From: Desulfomonilaceae bacterium
Lineage (GTDB): Bacteria > Desulfobacterota > Desulfomonilia > Desulfomonilales > Desulfomonilaceae
Length of the DNA: 64,000 nucleotides
Assembly (NCBI GenBank): GCA_041662605.1
Contig: JBAZSD010000003.1
Location: 62,001-126,000 of the forward strand
Reading direction: 5' to 3'
Shown here: piece by piece, positions 27,406 through 36,528 of the stretch
How positions within the stretch are numbered: the first letter of the stretch is position 1
Layout: each line of letters starts with the position of its first letter
Notes under the pieces: generated by a model
Database searches by the model: none
Told to the model about the DNA's origin: nothing
The model's input: the letters and a program-made list of their open reading frames with translations, nothing else
Program-made: the position numbers and the translations under genes

Positions 27406-27744
27406 TCAGCTCTTCACATATCGTTTGTCTTTACGGGAATATCTTGTCGTAACTTTAAGTATATCGTTCTCCGTGATCTTCTTTGCGTCTTTGAGTTCTG
27501 CAAAAATAGCGAACTCCGGACATATAAGACTACACAGTCCGCATTCCACACAGTCTTCCGCCTGAGAAACAACTTCAGGAGGATGGTAACCCTTGGAGTT
27601 GAAGCCCTTGCTCTGCTTGAGACAACCATTGGGGCAAAATTCAATGCAGAAACCGCATCCCTTGCATCTGTTTTCGATAATCCTAACGATTCCGTGGGGA
27701 ATGGAGTGGGCCTCGGAATCAAGAGGTAGACGCCAGAATTTCAT
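27406..27744 (-). CDS. korD: Ferredoxin-type delta subunit of 2-oxoacid oxidoreductase
   Basis: 112-residue protein with two [4Fe-4S] motifs, CKGCGFCIEFCPNGCL and CVECGLCSLICP. This is the electron-output subunit of four-subunit Kor/Vor enzymes. It is the first gene of the long minus-strand run, behind a good promoter. The last ~25 residues are basic. Confidence 0.9.
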   Translation of the reverse strand: MKFWRLPLDSEAHSIPHGIVRIIENRCKGCGFCIEFCPNGCLKQSKGFNSKGYHPPEVVSQAEDCVECGLCSLICPEFAIFAELKDAKKITENDILKVTTRYSRKDKRYVKS

Positions 27745-27780
27745 TACAGTTTGGCTCCCATCCAGAGATTAAACTTTCCT

Positions 27781-27808
27781 ATTATAATGTTTTTCACGCG
27801 TGAGTCAA
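27781..27808 (-). promoter_or_regulatory. Sigma70-type promoter of the kor-hdr operon with palindrome in the spacer
   Basis: On the minus strand TTGACT (27808-27803) is followed after 16 bases by TATAAT (27786-27781). korD starts about 37 bases downstream of the -10. The spacer holds the perfect palindrome TCACGCGTGA (27794-27803), which also touches the -35, a plausible operator. The regulator is unknown. Confidence 0.65.
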
Positions 27809-27835
27809 CTTCCAGGCCAATCTCACTGAAATTTT

Positions 27836-28294
27836 TTATGCTTCAGTTTCTGATGACTTCACTGTCAATACCGGGCATTTAGCGGTTCTCACAACGTTTT
27901 CAGCAGTGCTCCCGAGAATCAGATGCTTAAATCCAGTCCATCCGTGAGTTCCCATAACTATGAGATCAATACCGTTTTCCTCGACGAATTTCTTGATTTC
28001 TACCGCAGGAACTCCCACTCTCGATGTGGTTGTGATTTCGATGAGTTGGTCTTTGAATTCAGACTGGAAATCATCGAATGCCCCTTTAACCGATTCTTCG
28101 ATATTCAACAAAACAGACTGAAGATCAAAAGGCACCCCGGCCTCGAATGCGGGATAGCCTAAACGGGAAGAATTGACAACGTGCAGGACCGTAAGGCTCG
28201 CTCCGAAGGCCTTTGCAAAATCTACCGCGTACATTTTGGCTGGAAGCGAGTTTTCTGAAAAATCAGTGCAGAACAAAATTTTTTTCGGTAACAT
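27836..28294 (-). CDS. uspA: Universal stress protein, UspA family
   Basis: 152 residues of UspA fold. The ATP-binding signature G-x2-G-x9-G-S is present as GTHGWTGFKHLILGSTAENV, so it is the nucleotide-binding type. I chose ATG 28294 because GGAGGA lies 7 bases upstream; an ATG two codons earlier is too close to it. It precedes the kor promoter and points the same way. Confidence 0.93.
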   Translation of the reverse strand: MLPKKILFCTDFSENSLPAKMYAVDFAKAFGASLTVLHVVNSSRLGYPAFEAGVPFDLQSVLLNIEESVKGAFDDFQSEFKDQLIEITTTSRVGVPAVEIKKFVEENGIDLIVMGTHGWTGFKHLILGSTAENVVRTAKCPVLTVKSSETEA

Positions 28295-28336
28295 GGCCAT
28301 TCCTCCTCGATTCCCAAGTTTTTATAATCATAACAC

Positions 28337-28365
28337 ATTATCATGATCTCATAGCCAGATTTCAA
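28337..28365 (-). promoter_or_regulatory. Probable promoter of uspA
   Basis: Minus-strand TTGAAA (28365-28360), 17-base spacer, GATAAT (28342-28337), with the uspA ATG about 42 bases downstream. Both boxes are close to sigma70 consensus. Assigned by eye only. Confidence 0.45.
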
Positions 28366-28513
28366 GCGCAAGCGGCTTTTGGCCGAATCCGGAGTCAGAT
28401 AGCCCTTTTTATCTTTATAGCGTTCAATTCGATCCACGTTATGATATAAGAGTTACATCACTGTTTTTCGCCCAAATAATTTAAAACGAAACGGAATTGC
28501 CGGAGTTTATACA

Positions 28514-28657
28514 ATGAGCAATTGGGATTTTGGTTTTACCATGACCTTGGTCGGACTTACCGGGACATTCTTAACAATAGGAATTCTTATTCTGTCGATG
28601 GACATACTGAAGAGGATATTTCCGCTCAAACAGGACAGCCAAATCTCACAAAAATAA
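28514..28657 (+). CDS. Small membrane subunit, OadG/gamma-like, of a sodium-pumping decarboxylase
   Basis: A 47-codon gene. One hydrophobic span (about residues 8-28, TMTLVGLTGTFLTIGILIL) is followed by a charged segment (DILKRIFPLKQD), the usual plan of OadG gamma subunits, which anchor and assemble the complex. It lies 20 bases upstream of the beta-subunit gene on the same strand. The family is poorly conserved, so the call rests on position and topology. Confidence 0.68.
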   Translation: MSNWDFGFTMTLVGLTGTFLTIGILILSMDILKRIFPLKQDSQISQK

Positions 28658-28677
28658 AAAACCATAGAGGGCAAATC

Positions 28678-29826
28678 ATGTTGGAGAGCATCATCAGCGG
28701 TCTTTCGGGACTATCGCTAGGGGTTAGATTTTTATTCACATCAGGAGGGCCGAACCTGGTCATGCTTGCAGTTGCGGCCACTCTTTTGTACCTGGCCATC
28801 AAAAAGGGGGTAGAACCACTATTGCTACTTCCCATTGCGTTTGGCTGCCTGCTCGTAAACATGCCACTTAGCGACATGATGGATCAAGGCGGAATCCTGA
28901 AGTTTTTGTACGACATTGGGATCATTACGGAAGTGTTTCCACTTCTAATATTCATTGGCATTGGAGCCATGACGGATTTTGGACCACTTTTGGAAGATCC
29001 GAAGATTCTCTTGTTCGGCGCGGCTGGGCAATTTGGAATTTTCATGACGTTGCTATTGGCTTTGGTTCTCGGGTTTTCACAATTGGAAGCGGTCTGTATA
29101 GGAATCATAGGGGCATGTGACGGCCCAACGGCTATTTATGTCACATCCCAGTATGCTCCTCATTTACTGGGAGCAGTATCAGTGGCTGCTTATTCCTACA
29201 TGGCCATGGTTCCTATAATTCAGCCGCCTTTGATGAACTTATTGGTCAGCCCAAAAGAGCGGGTTGTGAAAATGAAGGTCACCACGTCGAATGTTTCAAC
29301 ACAGACGAGACTACTTTTCCCGATAGCCGTAACGGTAGTCACCGGCCTTATCGCTCCAAAAGGCTTGCCTCTGATGGGTATGATTATGCTGGGCAATTTC
29401 ATGAAAGAAAGCGGCGTGGTTCAAAGACTTACGGGCGCTTCAGAGAATGAAATCGCTAACATAGTCACTCTGTTCCTTGGTCTGGCCATTGGAGGAACTA
29501 TGGAAGGGCATGCGTTCCTGAAAGCTGAAACGCTGGCGATTTTCGGTCTTGGATTCCTTGCTATTTGTACCGACACAGTGGCCGGATTACTATTTGGAAA
29601 GTTAATGTGTCGTTTGTCCGGTTGGAAAATAAACCCTTTGATTGGATCTGCGGGGATTTCGGCCTATCCGATGGCTGCCCGTGTCTCCCAGTTACAGGGT
29701 CAAAAGTACGACAAAAGAAATTTTCTTCTTATGCACGCAATGGGAGCGAACACAGGCGGACAGATTGGATCAGTCATGGCTGCTGCGATCATGCTGTCCG
29801 TGCTGAAAGGAATGGGCCTAATTTAG
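28678..29826 (+). CDS. oadB: Sodium-translocating decarboxylase beta subunit (OadB/MmdB/GcdB family)
   Basis: 382-residue membrane protein with about ten spans. It carries the family segments FIGIGAMTDFGPLL, CDGPTAIY and MHAMGANTGGQIGSV; the conserved Asp of the first and second motifs take part in sodium transport. The beta subunit couples biotin decarboxylation to sodium export. Alpha (carboxyltransferase) and biotin carrier genes are not in the window, so oxaloacetate, methylmalonyl-CoA and glutaconyl-CoA remain possible. ATG 28678 removes an unlikely hydrophilic extension. Confidence 0.92.
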   Translation: MLESIISGLSGLSLGVRFLFTSGGPNLVMLAVAATLLYLAIKKGVEPLLLLPIAFGCLLVNMPLSDMMDQGGILKFLYDIGIITEVFPLLIFIGIGAMTDFGPLLEDPKILLFGAAGQFGIFMTLLLALVLGFSQLEAVCIGIIGACDGPTAIYVTSQYAPHLLGAVSVAAYSYMAMVPIIQPPLMNLLVSPKERVVKMKVTTSNVSTQTRLLFPIAVTVVTGLIAPKGLPLMGMIMLGNFMKESGVVQRLTGASENEIANIVTLFLGLAIGGTMEGHAFLKAETLAIFGLGFLAICTDTVAGLLFGKLMCRLSGWKINPLIGSAGISAYPMAARVSQLQGQKYDKRNFLLMHAMGANTGGQIGSVMAAAIMLSVLKGMGLI

Positions 29827-29832
29827 GGGCGC

Positions 29833-30867
29833 TTAGTCATTAGGACGCTGATGTTGCATTTCTCGCGCCCGCACCTGTAGATCTACAACCTTGTCCGTTT
29901 CATCCACTATTTCATCACCTAGGAGGGTTTCTATAAGGTCTTCTAAAGTTACAAGACCATCCACTCCACCGTATTCATCAACCACAACCGCTATGTGTCT
30001 ACGCTTTTTGAGGAAGCTGCTCAGTAGCGCTAGGGCGTCCCAGGTACTGGGCACAAAGGAAATTGGTTTAGCTATCGTTTTGATGGTCGCTTTCGGGTTT
30101 GAGAGGGTTTTCACTGAGAAAAGATCATGAATCATGATGTATCCTATGATGTTTTCCTGATCTCCCTCATAGATAGGCACACGTGAAAAACCCTTCTGAT
30201 CCAAAGCTTTTGAGGCTTCTTCTACCGTAGCGCCGGCCTCAAGGGAAAAAATTACGGTTCGAGGGGTCATGATCTCTCGTATGGCCCTGTTTTCAAGATT
30301 GATAATGTTATGAACCAGAGCGCTTTCTCCTGCGGATATTTCTCCCTCGTGAGCCCCCATACGTACTGCCGCAAGGATTTCCGCTTCCGTGATATAGGGG
30401 GTCTTGTTTTTTTTTGTGAGAAAATTCGTGAAGGATCTTATCATTGCTACAAGCGGATACATCGATATGGTGAGCCAATAGACCGGCCAGACGACCACAT
30501 GCCACAAATTCCTCCAGTAAACCGCTCCTAGTGTTTTTGGCCCAATCTCTCCGACAAACAGTATTCCAAGAGTCATAAACACTGAAAAAAGTGGAATAGC
30601 CGCATGCCCCAGAGCGTAGTTAGCGTAATACCCGGCTAGAACGGCTCCTGCCGTATTAGCCACTGTATTTAGAATCAAAACGGAAGAAAGTGGTTCCGCT
30701 ATCGACTTTTTCATGGCTATGAATCTTTTGGCGGCCTTGGACTCATGATCTCTACTTACCGCCACCTCGAGAGTACCTCTCCTGGTGGAATAAAGGACCG
30801 CTTCGAAAAGAGAACAATTCGCCGAAATGAAGATTGTCAAAAATACTACTATCACCAAAATGGTCAT
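29833..30867 (-). CDS. CNNM-domain (DUF21) plus CBS-pair membrane protein, CorC/HlyC-related
   Basis: 344 residues. The N-terminal DUF21/CNNM domain has about four membrane spans with the family elements SANCSLFEA and GEIGPKTL. A CBS pair follows (REIMTPRTV near the start, VVDEYGGVDGLVTLEDLIE near the end). Such proteins act in magnesium or other cation efflux. The C-terminal CorC_HlyC transporter-associated domain of longer relatives is missing. Its stop is 6 bases from that of oadB, convergent. Confidence 0.9.
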   Translation of the reverse strand: MTILVIVVFLTIFISANCSLFEAVLYSTRRGTLEVAVSRDHESKAAKRFIAMKKSIAEPLSSVLILNTVANTAGAVLAGYYANYALGHAAIPLFSVFMTLGILFVGEIGPKTLGAVYWRNLWHVVVWPVYWLTISMYPLVAMIRSFTNFLTKKNKTPYITEAEILAAVRMGAHEGEISAGESALVHNIINLENRAIREIMTPRTVIFSLEAGATVEEASKALDQKGFSRVPIYEGDQENIIGYIMIHDLFSVKTLSNPKATIKTIAKPISFVPSTWDALALLSSFLKKRRHIAVVVDEYGGVDGLVTLEDLIETLLGDEIVDETDKVVDLQVRAREMQHQRPND

Positions 30868-31082
30868 GTCGAGCCCCTCGCTCTATGAAGCTCAATTTCA
30901 CTTCTTGTCTCAAATGATGAGACTGGATTGACAATTGGGATGTGAATCTTGAGAAGAAGGTGTTGAAAAGCATGACGCGACGGTAAATCTATTTCCGCCA
31001 CGTCAATCTGATTTGTGTCTGGGATTATCATCCTAATCTCTATTGCTAGAGATGCGCAGCTTCTTTCGCTTATTCCATGGGG

Positions 31083-32183
31083 TTAGGTGAGAGTTCTTGG
31101 ACAAAGTTTCTCCATCTTCAAGCTAAGATTACGGTCTACCGTCCTTTTTTCAACCGGTTTTAGCCTAATGACACCGTATCCTTTTTGTCTATATCGCTCG
31201 TCATCGTGCATTACGATGGCCTTAGGTATAAATTTCAACTGATATCCCGCGTCAAACAACCGTCTGGAAAACGACACATCTTCTCCCTGATAGAAACCAA
31301 GATCATCGTTCCACGAATGCTCATCAAAAAGGTAGTCTTTATAGATTCCATAGCCACCAGTAACATACTGGCATTTGTCGAAAGTTTGATCATAGGTTCT
31401 AAGGAATGTGTAATTTTCAATAATATTAACCCAGTCGCAGTAGCGTGACAGATCCGGGTTCAGAATTATACCTGTAGCCACGTCGAAATCACCTTTGACA
31501 TCATTGATGGCTTCCGCCCAGTTCGGGTGCAACAGGAAGTCATCATCCAGACAGACGAATTTGTTGAATTTGGCGGATTGAGCCAAAACGTTTCTCATAG
31601 CTCCAAGCCGCCCCGTGTTGGCGGCGTCTTCCATAGGGAAAGTCCGTAGCCCATCGGATGCGTTGAGACCTGAGACGCAACCAGTGACCATTATCTCGTA
31701 ATAATCAGGATAAAGTTTTTGGAATCTAATTGAGTCCACCAATTTAGCAAGCTTTTCCGGCCTCTTACCGTTAGTAATTATTCCAAAACTGAATCCTTGA
31801 GGTTTGTGTGAAGTCCTTGTTCGCCCAGGAACAGTCGGAGGTAGCGCTTTTCCGAACTCACTGAGAAGGTCCATGCGGGTAGAGAGTGTTAGAATCTCCA
31901 GCCTGTGTATTGCGGCAATATTATCCTGCATTTCGTTTCGCAGAATTTCTATTTCCTGTTTTACGAGATCAAAATCTGTGTCAAGGTCTAAAACACATGG
32001 GGTTGGGGCCACCATACCGGCCCCGATGTCGCTGGAACTGGAATTGACTATTCTGAGAGACTCCACATCCCGTTTCAACCCTTCCACTTCTTGCTTCAGG
32101 GCAATTATTTCATCCGATCCATTTCCTGATCGCACATTATTTATTAAGGATCTCAGTTTATTTAAGAGACTCTTTCTCGACAT
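31083..32183 (-). CDS. Glycosyltransferase (GT-A type) with N-terminal coiled coil
   Basis: 366 residues. The first ~110 residues contain heptad-rich coiled-coil segments (IIALKQEVEGLKRDVESL and KQEIEILRNEM). The rest is a GT2-like domain with FGIITNGKRPEKL, a DDD metal motif (FVCLDDDFLLHP) and a GGYG-xx-ED acceptor region (GFYQGEDVSFSRRL). The coiled coil could serve oligomerisation or chain-length control. ATG 32183 has GGAGG 8 bases upstream. It is the last gene of the polysaccharide cluster. Confidence 0.78.
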   Translation of the reverse strand: MSRKSLLNKLRSLINNVRSGNGSDEIIALKQEVEGLKRDVESLRIVNSSSSDIGAGMVAPTPCVLDLDTDFDLVKQEIEILRNEMQDNIAAIHRLEILTLSTRMDLLSEFGKALPPTVPGRTRTSHKPQGFSFGIITNGKRPEKLAKLVDSIRFQKLYPDYYEIMVTGCVSGLNASDGLRTFPMEDAANTGRLGAMRNVLAQSAKFNKFVCLDDDFLLHPNWAEAINDVKGDFDVATGIILNPDLSRYCDWVNIIENYTFLRTYDQTFDKCQYVTGGYGIYKDYLFDEHSWNDDLGFYQGEDVSFSRRLFDAGYQLKFIPKAIVMHDDERYRQKGYGVIRLKPVEKRTVDRNLSLKMEKLCPRTLT

Positions 32184-32390
32184 CTTTTTCCTCCGAATTC
32201 TAACTGTCAAGAAATACAAACATGTCTACTGACTAGCGCCAAAGACCATTGCGCCAATCGCTTGTTCTTTACAATCGTAGCCTGACAACAAAGGGGCCGA
32301 CTTTTACATGCGACCCGTCCGATATATAAATCTTTCAGATCATAAGAAGTAACATAAAGAAATTCAAGAAATAATTCGACACTGTATCAA

Positions 32391-33290
32391 TTATGACTCA
32401 ATCGTCCCTATATCTTCTAAGATGCGTTCCAGCAGATCCGTTTTTTCCTTGCTATCAAGACGGTATTTTCCGGCGAATGTCTCCAAGGTCTTAAGGGCCA
32501 AAGACCTTGCAGTCTCAGCTATATTAGAAAGTTGGAACTCCCAGTACAGGGAACGCAACTCTACAATTTCCGCATCAGTCAAAGATGGATTAGACGCCCT
32601 GAGGTTCCTGTCACTGATCCAGATTGCGGATTGCAACTGATCGTTATAATTCTTTACAGACGCTTGAGGGCCCTTGCCATCCACTCTATATTGGTAGAGG
32701 AATTCCGGTATGATATGAGTATTGTCTTTTCTTGAGATCCTGGACCACAAATCGTAGTCTTGCGCAAATCTCAGTCGGCTGTCATACATTCCAGCGGCAA
32801 TCACTGACGCTTTTCTGAACATCATGGTTCCATGGCCGTAATTATTATGAAATTGCAATCTCCAGAGCCTGTAAATAGGTTCTGTGATCAAATATTTTCT
32901 CTCTATTATATTCTTGCTTTCATCCATGATTTCAAAGAACGTTCCGATGAGATCAATGTTGTGGGTTCTCGAAATGATGTGAAACTGCTTTTGCAACCTA
33001 TCTGGGAGGCTTATATCGTCCGCGTCCATTCTTGCTACATAATCACATTCCGCAAGACTAAGTCCCCTGTTAAGTGATTTGGTGAGTCCCATATTCTCCT
33101 GTCGAATTATCCTCACCCTATCGTCTTTGTAATTGAGAATTTGTTCCACAACTGGTTCTGTAGAGCCATCATCCAATATGAGAAACTCAAAATCACCAAA
33201 AGTCTGTTTCAATATGCTTTCAACCGCGGGTCCCAGATGAACCGAACCGTTAAAAACCGACATGAGCACTGTCACTTTTGGGTGAAACAT
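32391..33290 (-). CDS. Family 2 glycosyltransferase
   Basis: 299 residues. The opening VTVLMSVFNGSVHL, the ILDDGSTE nucleotide-binding motif and the MDADDISLPDRL metal site are classical GT2 marks. Likely adds one sugar to an O-antigen or similar glycan using a nucleotide sugar at the inner face of the membrane. It lies 207 bases from the next gene, a gap in which I see no gene. Confidence 0.9.
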   Translation of the reverse strand: MFHPKVTVLMSVFNGSVHLGPAVESILKQTFGDFEFLILDDGSTEPVVEQILNYKDDRVRIIRQENMGLTKSLNRGLSLAECDYVARMDADDISLPDRLQKQFHIISRTHNIDLIGTFFEIMDESKNIIERKYLITEPIYRLWRLQFHNNYGHGTMMFRKASVIAAGMYDSRLRFAQDYDLWSRISRKDNTHIIPEFLYQYRVDGKGPQASVKNYNDQLQSAIWISDRNLRASNPSLTDAEIVELRSLYWEFQLSNIAETARSLALKTLETFAGKYRLDSKEKTDLLERILEDIGTIES

Positions 33291-33382
33291 CTACTGATTA
33301 CTGGCAGGAGACTACTTCAGCCGAGATTTCACTCCGACCGGAGTTTTGATAAGTAATTTTGAACCTAGCCGAGTCATCAGCT

Positions 33383-34507
33383 TCAATGGATCGATGCATG
33401 CCGATGCGTCTCCTTTATCAGGGAAAGTTCCAACTGGGAGATAGTATTGAGGGAACAATTTCTTTGGACAAATTCCGAGGCGTTTCGACCCATTGTTTCT
33501 GCGAGAGCCTTATCTGACAGGATCCTGGATATGGCGCCGCGTATGCTGACTGCGTCCGTGCCGCAAAGTAGACCATTCCGACCATCTGCAATAACATCCC
33601 TGATGCCCGGAGAATCACATCCTATTACCGGGGAAGCGCAAGCCATGGCCTCGATCAGTGATTTTGGATGCCCTTCGTAGAGTGATGGCAGAATAAACGC
33701 TTGAGCGCGGTTGATATATTCAGGAAGCTCGGAATTTCGGACTCCTCCTTCCCAATCAATCATTTTTCCCATATGGGCATATTTTTCCTGAAGGCTGGGT
33801 CGAAGTCTCCCCTCACCTACCACAATCAGCCTGACATCCAATGGCTGTATCGCTTCAAAAAGCGCCTCCAGATTTTTTTCAGGAGCTATACGTCCTACGA
33901 AAATAAGTGTGTTAGGCCTTTTTGGAATACCCAGTGGGCGAAAGACATCAGTGTCAACATAATTGGGCACGACGTTCAACTTGTTTTCAGCCCACGGAAG
34001 CCTTAATAAAACATCCCTTGCCATTTCAGATGTTGTCACGAATATGCTGTCGGCGCCATCGAACACTCTTGCTTCAACCCTCAGGGCCTCCTTTGTAATC
34101 GGAGAATCAGGTCCCTGTTCCCTGAAACAATTCTGGGACCACATGTAACCACACCGAGCAATGAACGGTTTCCCAAATTGCTTTGCAATCGTTAGGGCCA
34201 GCTCGGCGCCGTACATCTGGTTAGTCTTTATTATATCAAAATCCTTAAACCTATCCTTGTGAATCTCGTGTAAATTAGATTCATACTCCTCAAGACCAAG
34301 ATTCTTTTCATTACACAAGATCGTGATTCCACCCAACCGGCCCGCGTAATTCAAATCGCTCACGTCTCCATAGGTTACGAAGCTGACATCGTTCATGTCC
34401 TGGATCATTCGCCGATAAACAGCGACTTCTCGATCCAGGTTTCCCACCATGTCCCATGTTTTCAGCGATACCCCTCTGGTAAAGAACAGACCAATCCGGA
34501 GGTTCAT
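33383..34507 (-). CDS. Family 4 glycosyltransferase
   Basis: 374-residue GT-B enzyme. The C-terminal nucleotide-sugar site has the retaining-GT signature: IFVGRIAPEKNLEAL, then LPSLYEGHPKSLIEAMACASPVI, i.e. the E-x7-E motif. The ATG overlaps the stop of the preceding gene by 4 bases (ATGA). Sugar specificity cannot be told. Confidence 0.9.
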   Translation of the reverse strand: MNLRIGLFFTRGVSLKTWDMVGNLDREVAVYRRMIQDMNDVSFVTYGDVSDLNYAGRLGGITILCNEKNLGLEEYESNLHEIHKDRFKDFDIIKTNQMYGAELALTIAKQFGKPFIARCGYMWSQNCFREQGPDSPITKEALRVEARVFDGADSIFVTTSEMARDVLLRLPWAENKLNVVPNYVDTDVFRPLGIPKRPNTLIFVGRIAPEKNLEALFEAIQPLDVRLIVVGEGRLRPSLQEKYAHMGKMIDWEGGVRNSELPEYINRAQAFILPSLYEGHPKSLIEAMACASPVIGCDSPGIRDVIADGRNGLLCGTDAVSIRGAISRILSDKALAETMGRNASEFVQRNCSLNTISQLELSLIKETHRHASIH

Positions 34508-36528
34508 GCAGCAATTTCTCTAGCTATGCTCAAGTATTTGGCAGCCACTTCATTCAATCGAGACACTGTGATCAGGCTTTGAAACATTTCATAGTTATCA
34601 ACCATATTCTCAAGTTGCTCCAATAACTCGTCCTCGGTACGAAACGAGAGACCTCCCGCTGACACCAGTTCAGGGTGTCCGCCATCCTCGTAATATAATG
34701 AAGGAAGGCCACAGGACAACGCTTCAATAAGAGCGTTGGAACAGGGGTCGTTCTTGCTGGCTGTGATATAAATATCGTGATTCCTGAGCAAATCAGCCAG
34801 GTCTTGTGACGGAACAGCCGGTATGTGTTTTATATGTTCAAACTTCTCTGAAACGTTACCAACAAAAGAGTAATCGAAACGATCCCACTCCAGATTATCT
34901 TCAATCCACTTATAAACAGGTCCGCCTTTACGCGGATTGTTTGACCAACTTGTCGAAATAAGTCGAACTTTTCGGTACCGGTCAAATTTGACTCGCCCAT
35001 TCGAGTTAAAGATTTCGTCATCAACGGCGTTGTGTATGATCGTGGGGCTTACGGGTGTGTATCCCATGTCCGCAATTCGCTGAAAAGTCCAGGCAGATTG
35101 AAGCACAGTAGCTGACGCGAATTTTTGATTCAGGTTAAAACACAGTTCATCTTTTTCACGATCATAACCCCTGATAAGGTGAATGGGTCCATCTATCCTG
35201 TGGACTACATTCAGGCGATGACTCTTGCTGAACTCAAGAAAACGTTCGACGTCAAAATGAACTGAATTAAGAATATATGCGTCAATAGATTCATCCAGCT
35301 CATTTTCCCGGACGTCCACACCAAGGCCCAACAACGCCTTCTTGAGGGCCATCATGAACTGGTTGCCACCACCATACGGGGGCTCATAGAAACTATGCCA
35401 AAGGCAAATTGTGAATTTCGATTGAGATTTCGAGGTCGACGCTTTCTCGCTGATAAATGGATTGGGGCTCTTGATCGTTATGGCCCTTTCAGGCAAGGCG
35501 TCGGTTTTCCCCAAAGAAATAGCTATCTGTTCGTATATGCTTCTCAAAATTGGGGCCGAGGACGTTGGGGAGTGTTTATCCAGAACTCTCTCATGGAACC
35601 CATCTACCAAATGAGACAGGTGGTTTTCTGCAATATCACATTCTATGATGTCGGAAGCTTCGAGAGGATTGTCGAAAATGCAAGCCGGCTCAAGAACGTC
35701 TGCGGCCAAACCAACCCTGGAGCTTAACAATTTGGTTTTAGAAGCGCCCGCCTCGAGAATGGAGTGAGGACCTCCTTCCGATCTGCTACTAACCACATAT
35801 AAGTCAACCAGGTTATAAAGAACATTAAGATCATCACGTGAAAGGGAATTGATCTGGATATCGTCCGTTTCGATTTCCTTCCCCACATATGTTAATGGAA
35901 TATCCCTTGATCTAAGCTGTTTTATGAGCCAGTGGCGCCTAGGACCGGCAAGCAAAGCATGGATTCGTGATCCCCTGTGTTTTAGACGAGTCAGAATTTC
36001 CAAAAGAATATCTGGGCCCTTCACCAGCTTTGGCTTAGCCAGATCCTGTCCCTCCGTATCTCGCTGGAATGAACCAATAATGTAAGAGTTAGACGGAATA
36101 CCATAATCACTCTTGAGCTGCGCCAATTCGTGATCGTTTTTGGACAACGGTCTGAAAACGCTCGTATCAATAGCGTATGGGACCAGTTCACTCCTGATTC
36201 CGATCGATTCCAATTGGCTCCTCGCCTGAGAGTTCCTCGCAATCCAAGTGGAAATCATCGGAACGGCATGACGGTGCCGTGGAACAGAAAAATAGCGAAA
36301 CGGTTCTCCAGGAACGTGGCAAACTATCCACTTTCCTTTTAATTTGTCGGGGGGCAAAAGATTGAGATGTTCCCACCAGGCCAAATGGACGACTTCACTC
36401 TCTTCCAGGTCAACGAAATCCACTATCCCTTCCAAGGCGAGCGCAGTCAGTCTCAGGTCCTCGTCAATTGCCCAGCCAATGCCATCTCCACCCGTGAGAC
36501 ACACTTTTAGTTTTTTCAAAGTTTGCAT
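34504..36528 (-). CDS. Tandem family 4 glycosyltransferase (two GT-B modules fused)
   Basis: 674 residues made of two GT4-like modules. Module one (about 1-350) has SRSEGGPHSILEAGASKT as the E-x7-E segment. Module two (about 375-674) starts at FTICLWHSFYEPPYGGG and has TASKNDPCSNALIEALSCG. Both seem to keep catalytic glutamates, so the protein may add two sugars in a row or polymerise. It overlaps the methyltransferase gene by 13 bases and the following GT4 gene by 4. Confidence 0.85.
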   Translation of the reverse strand: MQTLKKLKVCLTGGDGIGWAIDEDLRLTALALEGIVDFVDLEESEVVHLAWWEHLNLLPPDKLKGKWIVCHVPGEPFRYFSVPRHRHAVPMISTWIARNSQARSQLESIGIRSELVPYAIDTSVFRPLSKNDHELAQLKSDYGIPSNSYIIGSFQRDTEGQDLAKPKLVKGPDILLEILTRLKHRGSRIHALLAGPRRHWLIKQLRSRDIPLTYVGKEIETDDIQINSLSRDDLNVLYNLVDLYVVSSRSEGGPHSILEAGASKTKLLSSRVGLAADVLEPACIFDNPLEASDIIECDIAENHLSHLVDGFHERVLDKHSPTSSAPILRSIYEQIAISLGKTDALPERAITIKSPNPFISEKASTSKSQSKFTICLWHSFYEPPYGGGNQFMMALKKALLGLGVDVRENELDESIDAYILNSVHFDVERFLEFSKSHRLNVVHRIDGPIHLIRGYDREKDELCFNLNQKFASATVLQSAWTFQRIADMGYTPVSPTIIHNAVDDEIFNSNGRVKFDRYRKVRLISTSWSNNPRKGGPVYKWIEDNLEWDRFDYSFVGNVSEKFEHIKHIPAVPSQDLADLLRNHDIYITASKNDPCSNALIEALSCGLPSLYYEDGGHPELVSAGGLSFRTEDELLEQLENMVDNYEMFQSLITVSRLNEVAAKYLSIAREIAA

